A DNA stretch of 64,000 bases from NCBI GenBank assembly GCA_019843655.1, contig JACDQD010000005.1, positions 8,521,575 to 8,585,574 of the forward strand, in the 5' to 3' direction. A program made the translations under genes and the position numbers. Below the pieces are notes generated by a model that saw only the letters and a program-made list of their open reading frames with translations, had not been told where the DNA came from and made no database searches. Source of the DNA: Lethocerus indicus (taxonomy: Eukaryota; Arthropoda; Insecta; Hemiptera; Belostomatidae). This document shows positions 57,430-64,000 of the stretch, piece after piece. The stretch's first letter is position 1. Every line of letters begins with the position of its first letter.

Positions 57430-58758
57430 AATTATACACCTTCTTTCGCCCTCCCGATCCACATCCGATGTTTCCGGCCGTATAGATGACCTGGACAGAA
57501 GCGCTTAAAATCTGTCTTGTCCGGATGTCTCGATGCTCCGTCTAATCAGGATTAACGAGCCAAGGTCTGGGGCGCACCCAACCGAATTGAATGAGTAAAA
57601 TCAGTCAGAAAATCTTTCAAAAAGCGTAATGTTAATTCGTGTAACGAAAATTCAGTAAGGAAATTCTATCGCCAATAGCGATAAGAAGAAATAACCCCCT
57701 CCAGGCACAGGGTGTACTGTGTTGGCCGAAGTTCGAATATGGGAGAAACATTTTGTTTTGTTTTTTTAACCCCCCCCCCAATCCAACTCCAATATCCATT
57801 ATCCAATATAAATTATCGCCTTATATTAAATATAAGTATCTGTGAGGAGTATTGCTCAGGGTTAATGCCGGTTTGTCCGAATTTTAAGCCAAATACGATA
57901 TGGCGGTGAAAAAAAAAACCTTATCCAGGTCATAAAATGGTTGCCTCGTTTAAACTATTGCACAAAAATATTGTCGAATGTGCGGCGAGATAGCGAACAA
58001 CTAAGACGGCATCCAATACACTGTCCAATCCACGATCAAATGAAAGAATTAATTTGTTACTACAAAATATACTGTTTAATAAACCTGAATATAGGTTTAT
58101 TATTTTAACATACCTATTTTGTGGTCTGCGAGGTGTTGGAATACCGTAGATTTCGTGTGTTTCTGTCTCCTCTCGCAGGTTTGGTCTTTTGCTAGACCGG
58201 CTTCGGCTGCTCGCCATTGTCGCATTGTCGGTCAAAAAGGGGGGGGGGCATGGTGGTGGTTGGGCGGGTGAGGTCCTTTAGTAGGATTAGTGGGGCGAAT
58301 ATAGCGTCATATTTGTCAAATAACACCCCCCAAAACACAATAAAAAGCACACACAATAGTACACACGCTAACACCGCTACTGAAGATGGCGAGCAGCCGA
58401 AACCGGTCTAGTAAAAGACCAAACCTGCGAGAGGTGACAGAAACACACAAAATCTACGGTTTATTGTTTTTAAATATTATAGATGGCCGTGGACTTATCG
58501 ATCAAGAATAACTTTCGTGATTTTTGAATATGTAGGAAAATCTAGTCCCATACATGGATTCGGTGTCCACCCAACTAACAGCGTCGGACCAGCTTTTCTT
58601 CAATTTCAAATTTTCGATCTCCACAACCCGATGGTCGAATTGCCCGGTTCTTGTGATCAAAATAAAGGTCCTAAGTCGGCGGTCTCTGGGCGCTGATGTG
58701 AAATGAAAATTCTGCTTCAATCCGCTCACATTTGATCTTTCCGTTTTCCTGTCCCCAG
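57430..58758. other. Interval exon 34 to exon 35
   Basis: Holds a Penelope-like fold-back element (58111-58460). A run of C at 57772 and of G at 58239. Nothing else. Confidence 0.6.
58094..58472. mobile_element. Penelope-like fold-back element with near-perfect target duplication
   Basis: Element about 58111-58457 with both arms. Flanks ggtttattattttaa (58094-58108) and ggtttattgttttta (58458-58472) look like a target duplication of about 14-15 bp, as in the 50-kb copy. Middle contains a piece (ggcgaatatagcgtcatattt) also found, reversed, near 50890. Confidence 0.8.
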
Positions 58759-58949
58759 GACTTAAACTGTTCAGCTGTCCCAATTGCGGTAAGGGGTACA
58801 AGTACAAGTACAACATGACCAAGCACTGGCGCTACGAGTGTTCCGGCGAGCGGCACTTCAAGTGCCAGATTTGTTCGTACGCAGCAAAGAGGAAGCACGT
58901 ACTCCAGATCCACACGGCGCTCAAGCACTTCAATACGAGAAACAACTGA
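58759..58949 (+). CDS. lola: lola alternative 3' exon 35, two zinc fingers
   Basis: Acceptor gttttcctgtccccag ends at 58758; TGA at 58947; no early ATG. 62 aa: C2HC 6-27 (YYNK), C2H2 35-56 (RHVI), linker ECSGERHFKC, intermediate between the SGER and GDxRH groups. Tail FNTRNN. Confidence 0.93.
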
Positions 58950-59869
58950 TATACCTTACATTTATAACCCAGTTGGCGACAATGTAAAGATTGATGTGGG
59001 CTATTTAAAAAAAAATAAAAAAGAGAGTAATTATTACTATCAGAAACTGTATTAATATGCGTTTTAGGGTTCATAGATTGGGCGGCATATTTATCATATT
59101 AAAAATGAACCTGCATTCTGGATTACAGATCTCAGTTCAATTTATATTAAACCATTGAACTTCAGCTATACAATTATAGTGATTAAATAAAAACACTATC
59201 ATCACTGTAGCAATCTCCTGTCTCCTAAGAGATGTTAATTGATATGTTAGTTACGTGTGATAACTGTTTTGTTAGAACGGTTATTTATTTTAAATTCAAC
59301 TCATCCATGTTGGCCTGGTCTACGGTATACACGTATACTAGGTGCCATTACTCATAAGCCTTTAATAAATCTCCAAATGCTAATCGTTTTAATATGGTCT
59401 TGTGCGGTCGTAAAGTGAAAAAAATAAATGTGTGATAATAAAAATAGTGGAAAAAATAAATGTTTTATGTACCTATGATAAATGCGAATGATCTGTACAA
59501 GTTGAACATCTTTTGTATGATGAATTTCAATTTCATTATGTAAACCAATGGAAATTTGACAGTTATTTTTTATAATAATGATTGTAACTAATGTACAAAT
59601 AATATTATGTATTTTATATATAAAAAGAAGGATAAAATTTCAGTTTCAGTTATCCTACTAACTGAAAGTATTTGTCTTCATATTTGTTCCCATTTCACAG
59701 TACTTGTAGTTGGAATGGTGGAAATTGCTTCAGTACCGGCTGCCTTCATACACTGAAAAATTAGCACATCCGTCTGCACTGTTCCTTTATTATCCGTTTA
59801 CTGTGAAAACCCTCGAGTCAGAAAAGGACGATTTTAACGATTTGTCCGTATGTTTTTTTCCATTTACAG
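58950..59869. other. Interval exon 35 to exon 36
   Basis: AT-rich, several AATAAA; nothing else recognised. Confidence 0.6.
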
Positions 59870-60045
59870 GCGTCCCGAAGGAGTTTGCCTGTCGTAAGTG
59901 CGGGAAGATGTACGACACCAAGCACAACCTGACCATGCACGTCCGCTACGAGTGCGGCGACAGCCGTCACCTCTGCCACGTGTGCGATTACGCGGCCGCC
60001 CAGAAGATATCCCTGAAACTTCACCTGATGTACAAACACAAATAA
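59870..60045 (+). CDS. lola: lola alternative 3' exon 36, two zinc fingers
   Basis: Acceptor ttttccatttacag ends at 59869; TAA at 60043. 57 aa, the shortest intact two-finger exon: C2HC 7-28 (THNM), C2H2 35-56 (QISL). Linker ECGDSRHLC is one residue shorter than in exon 37 (ECGDSRHFRC), a codon deletion just before the finger. Finger 2 helix is the same as in exon 37. Confidence 0.92.
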
Positions 60046-62687
60046 TCGGGGATCGGCAGTGAAAGTTTCGTAAAACTTAGGTCCCGCGGGCTTCGTAGCC
60101 GCCCTCTTTGTCCGGCATCACTTTCTTCCCCCACTTCAGCAACCTGATGGCCGAGGCACCAACATACTTCTTCGGCCTCCGCCCTGGCGGAAGTTGGTAC
60201 CTGGCGGTAAACGCGTCTCCATACTAACAGCTCTTCAGTGTACAGGCATTTCAAACCAAAGATATATAAACTTTAACAAACTATACTCGATCCCGACTCT
60301 TATACTAATCATTTTCATATGATTGCAAAAAAATAACATAAAACAAATTTTTTAGTTGAATGAACACTTTTTTAACCGTTTTAGTTCCACGCGGTTTAGC
60401 TCGCGTACTGTGGTGAACCGTCTCGCTCTTTTTGGTCACAATCGTCAATTCGCAATGCTCTCGGTTCAGAATGTATCTTGTCGCGAGTCTGTCAGACTTT
60501 CCTCTCGTAATGACAAATTTTCTTTCAAATAATCGTAAACAACCTGCATAATTAGCTGTCTCTCTTTAACAAATTAAGATGCAAAAGTGCATTTCTCGCA
60601 GATAAATGAAGGAAGCGCTATCGCGCTTCATGGCACAATCGGACACGGATTTTTAAAAAACCCTGGCACTTAAAACTGTTAAATTTCTCATATAGTGTGG
60701 CCCGTGTTGCACTCGGATTGAGCCTATATTACACTTTGAGGATTCTTCTCAATCAGTCTGTGCTCAGATCGCAGTTCAAAATTCAGCGTTGAAGAACACT
60801 ATTCAGATCAAAAATTGCGAGAAAAGAAAGGCCGATACTCAGAAAGCGGACGTGGAGCGCAATTTTCAGAGCTCCATATTACAACGTTGTAAACATCTTC
60901 ATTGACGTTCATTAATCGTCACTGTCTGTTGCACAGAGCGTCCGACGACGTCCCAATATTTTTCGAGCATAGCGTCAGGACTTTGGACGAAGTCCCAACT
61001 TAAGTAACAGTGTCATAAACGTCGTCGACACCACAGTTCGGACAGGTGGGATATTTTCAGCAGCCGTGGCGAGAAATTCCAGCAGAAATTAAAGCTTTAT
61101 TCCTATGAATTGTTTATTGGTGTACAGCGTAAAAACGCTAGTGCACATAAATACGACGTGTACAAGTCGAATTAATAATATTGTTGTATATCTGTACTAA
61201 TACTTATAACTTATATACTTCATTGTTCACAACTTTATGGTGTTGTTGTTTTTAGCATCTCATTAATCCGACTGCGTATAAAACAAATAGATAGGTTTGC
61301 GATGGCTAAATAAGAATATAACTTGGAGGTATCAAGATTTTGAAATTCAGATAAATTCCGGTCTCCTTTTCGAAAACAAAATTGACTAATAATCTCCTAA
61401 TAATGTTGATTCCATAGTTAGTTAAGACTATCTAGTTTTTGTCTTTTATGTGTGTATAAGTATATTATATATTACTAAAATACGTGTTAGGACATAATGA
61501 TAAAAATGTAATCTAAGAATATTGTAAGCTATTATTTATTTTAAATTTAATGTTAAACGTAACTGGCCTACTGGAAAACTCGTCTGGACAGTGTACTTAA
61601 AATGTTAGACTCACGATAAGTAATATTTCAGTATTAAGTAAGTTATATTTCTTTATTTTTGTACGGGGTTATTTTTCCCCGAACATTCGTAGTTTTTTAG
61701 GGGCGTGAAGCCAAGAAGAGGGTGGAAATGAAACGCAGTTTATTTCTTAATATAAGAGATTAATTTCTCTAAAACCAGTGTTATAAAAGTACTTGCGTTA
61801 TAAATTAATACAATTTGACGTCTGATGTATGCCGTATATGACAACAAAATTTCACATGTTGGATTTTCTAAGATTAAATTTATGTATATTGAGTTTGGTG
61901 TATATAGAGAAAAATTGAAAGTATATCGCAATTTCTTAATTCCTCTAATCCATATCCCTCTTTCAATTTAACTTCTTCTCTGCGGGTTTTCTCCCGGGAC
62001 GAAAAGTGCGCGGAGGATATCTATCTTTTCAATGACTGCTCCAAAAATTGTGGACCTTTCTTTTGTTCAGCGCTCATGTGTAGAACATCTACGCTGAACG
62101 CGAGCGGGAAACTGCAGGACGGAACGATGTACAGGAAACGGTGGATGCGTGATGCCGCTAATAGAGAATTCAGTATTAATGATATGTCTTTATTTATTAT
62201 CTGCGGGTTTTTTCTCAAAAATATACATTTTCACAGGATCGCCAGGCAAACGGCCTGGAACTGAAACGCAGATAATTTCATAAAATATGAGTACAATTTC
62301 ATTTAAAACAATGTAATATAAGTTGAACTTTTTTTATGTAATATTAAATGTGATTTACATGCAAATGGCTTTATGTATTGGTGTATATAAAAATATCGTA
62401 ATGTTTTCCTAGGAACTAAATGTATTTTTCGTCATATTTGTCATTATACGTTCATTTTATTCGTTCACACGTTCCTTTATCCTTGTGAAAAACCACGATC
62501 TGGGAAAAACTTAAAGATTGTGAAGTTTTGAAGTCTGAACACCAGCACCTTCTCACCAGTGTATCATCATCCTCTTCAGATAAAATTTTTCCCACTTTCG
62601 TGTACACTAATTCCGCCGTTGTACCAACTGTTTTCGGCCATTCCCAGAACGTAGCCCACTGACACGTATTGATATTTTCTTTTCCAG
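60046..62687. other. 2.6 kb between exon 36 and exon 37
   Basis: Contains a coding-like minus-strand segment (60077-60223). A plus-strand frame open from about 61911 to 62264 passes an acceptor-like gttcag at 62070 in the array phase but has no finger. No repeat recognised. Confidence 0.5.
60077..60223 (-). CDS. Unknown coding-like segment on the minus strand
   Basis: On the minus strand 48 codons run from an acceptor-like ctgttag to TAA, with GC-rich third positions like the finger exons although the surroundings are AT-rich. The peptide is basic: RYQLPPGRRPKKY, then RLLKWGKKVMPDKEGGY. I do not recognise it. It could be the last exon of a gene on the other strand, or a fragment of a retrocopy. 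No partner exon was found in the window. Confidence 0.4.
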   Translation of the reverse strand, partial: YGDAFTARYQLPPGRRPKKYVGASAIRLLKWGKKVMPDKEGGYEARGT

Positions 62688-62884
62688 GCGCCACCCTGAA
62701 GGTGTACACTTGCCCTGATTGCGGCAAGGTGTACAAGTACAAGAACAACCTGACAAAGCACGTCCGCTACGAGTGCGGCGACAGCCGGCACTTCAGATGC
62801 CACATATGCGATTACACGGCCAAACAGAAAATATCACTCAAGCTCCACTTGTTGTACAAACACAAGCAGCCTCTGAAGCAGTAG
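62688..62884 (+). CDS. lola: lola alternative 3' exon 37, two zinc fingers
   Basis: Acceptor gatattttcttttccag ends at 62687; TAG at 62882. 64 aa: C2HC 8-29 (YNNK), C2H2 37-58 (QISL), linker ECGDSRHFRC. Tail KQPLKQ. Last finger exon in the window; more may follow beyond 64 kb. Paralogue of exon 36. Confidence 0.94.
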
Positions 62885-64000
62885 GGGGGTGGTGGTGGGG
62901 GGAAGGAGGGCGCCAATCTTGAGTTCCGGGAAAACCCCTTAATCTCTCCAGATAACACTTGAAACCGATAACAGACTAGAATGACCGTATGGCTCAGAAA
63001 AAGAACAAAACTGGCAGCAAAACTTTCACAATTGCCATCCAGAAAAGAGAGTTTCCTGAGAGAGTTTCATTAAAACACTGTAAACATTACCCCCAATTAA
63101 TACTCGTCGTGTTGCCTCTGTTGCCTATATGTGTCTCCCCACATAGACTCTCCTTCGATGTCGTGAACTTTAATCAGGAAAAAAAAATTAATTAAATGTA
63201 TTACAATAAAAAATATAACAGCTAGATAAAGTGTAATAATATTGGAAACATATTAATTAATATAAAATATTAATGTTGTTAGTGTTTTATGTGTTTCTAA
63301 TGTTTGCAAATTACTTGCATTGTAATTTCCAATCTGATAGGAGGGTCGACTGATTGTCTCGAGTTATATATTAAAGTTAATAATAATAATTTTCAAAAAC
63401 AATCAAATTGGTGTAAGAACGTTGATGGAACTCGGATCGGTCCCGTCCGATCGGACGACAAGACCCGACGCATTAATCCATTCATCAATTAATGATTGAT
63501 CAATTATATTGATGTGTAATTAATTGTGCATCAATGCACAGATAGCGCCTAAATACCTATAATTGTCAAGCGTAATATAACAATAGGTAGTAAGTTTAAC
63601 ATACCTGTTTTGTGGTCTGCGAGTGGCTGGAATACCGTATATTTCGTGTGCTTCGATGTTTTCTCCACTGCACTGCCCCTGTCACTTGTACTGCGACAGT
63701 GTACAGTACAAGTGTGCAGCACAAGTGACAGTGACAGTGCAGTGGGGATGCCGAAAAAACGTCCAAAGTGCCACAAGTGACTAACACCGCTACTGAAGAT
63801 GGCGAGCAGCCGAAACCGGTCTATCAAAAGACCAAACCACCGAGAGGAGACAGAAGCACACGAAACCTACGGTATTCCAACCCCTCGCAGACCACAAAAC
63901 AGGTATGTTAGACGTCCTTTCAGGTTTTATAACTTCACTCTGTTCAGGAATAGAGTACCTAGGCCACTTTCGGTCAATCAGAGGAATTCGGCTGAACAAA
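62885..64000. other. Region after exon 37
   Basis: A G-rich stretch after the stop, AT-rich sequence, and a Penelope-like fold-back element at 63598-63909. No exon seen. Confidence 0.6.
63598..63909. mobile_element. Penelope-like fold-back element, compact copy
   Basis: Outer tips taacatacctgttttgtggt and ccacaaaacaggtatgtta are exact inverses. The left arm is shortened (jumps from the outer part to cactgcccctgtcacttgta); the right arm is complete. Confidence 0.85.

Noticed and set aside
61911..62264. Plus-strand frame of about 115 codons with an acceptor in array phase at 62070
   Set aside because: No finger, AT-rich codons in its second half, no AATAAA close by. Less convincing than the one at 23519.
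1..64000. CRISPR arrays, operons, ribosome binding sites, phage or bacterial genes
   Set aside because: None present; splice sites, poly(A) signals and the finger family mark the sequence as animal nuclear DNA.

Overview
The window looks like insect nuclear DNA: AT-rich non-coding sequence, canonical AG splice acceptors, AATAAA signals, hAT-type miniature transposons and Penelope-like retroelement remnants. Set in it is a one-strand (+) series of short GC-rich open segments that encode C2H2/C2HC zinc-finger pairs or triplets with the linker ECGKEPQFQC (or ECSGER, ECGDSR, HNPNP variants). This is the signature of the alternative 3' exons of longitudinals lacking (lola), a BTB zinc-finger transcription factor gene. 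The shared BTB exons are not in the window and must lie upstream. The insect order cannot be told from the sequence.

I find 47 zinc-finger exon loci: 34 that look intact, 3 that are open but altered (exons 9, 29, 31), and 10 decayed ones (psi-a to psi-j). Nearly every exon starts after an AG acceptor with exactly two bases before the first whole codon, so all accept the same upstream exon; most end in their own stop codon, often followed by AATAAA.

Layout: 1-8 kb has three-finger exons (C2HC+C2H2+C2H2), including a mosaic exon made from its two neighbours. 10-24 kb is mostly two-finger C2H2+C2H2 exons that lack the C2HC finger. At 19.8 kb and 24-26 kb there are again three-finger exons, two of them close paralogues. 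27-63 kb holds two-finger C2HC+C2H2 exons; from 46 kb on, a subfamily with SGER or GDSR linkers shows many duplications and dead copies. One isoform (exon 18) probably splices to a second tail exon at 28.1 kb. A subgroup at 46-54 kb seems to have been internal cassettes with both ends in the same phase.

Between exons lie three hAT-like MITEs, about eight fold-back copies of a Penelope-like element (one with GIY-YIG and reverse transcriptase remnants), AT microsatellites, a 275-bp triplicated 3' UTR block, a tandem 1-kb unit, and a dispersed repeat. A short coding-like segment on the minus strand at 60.1 kb does not fit the array. In flies each lola isoform shares the BTB part and differs in fingers; by inference this array is a large, actively duplicating and decaying repertoire of DNA-binding specificities for one gene.
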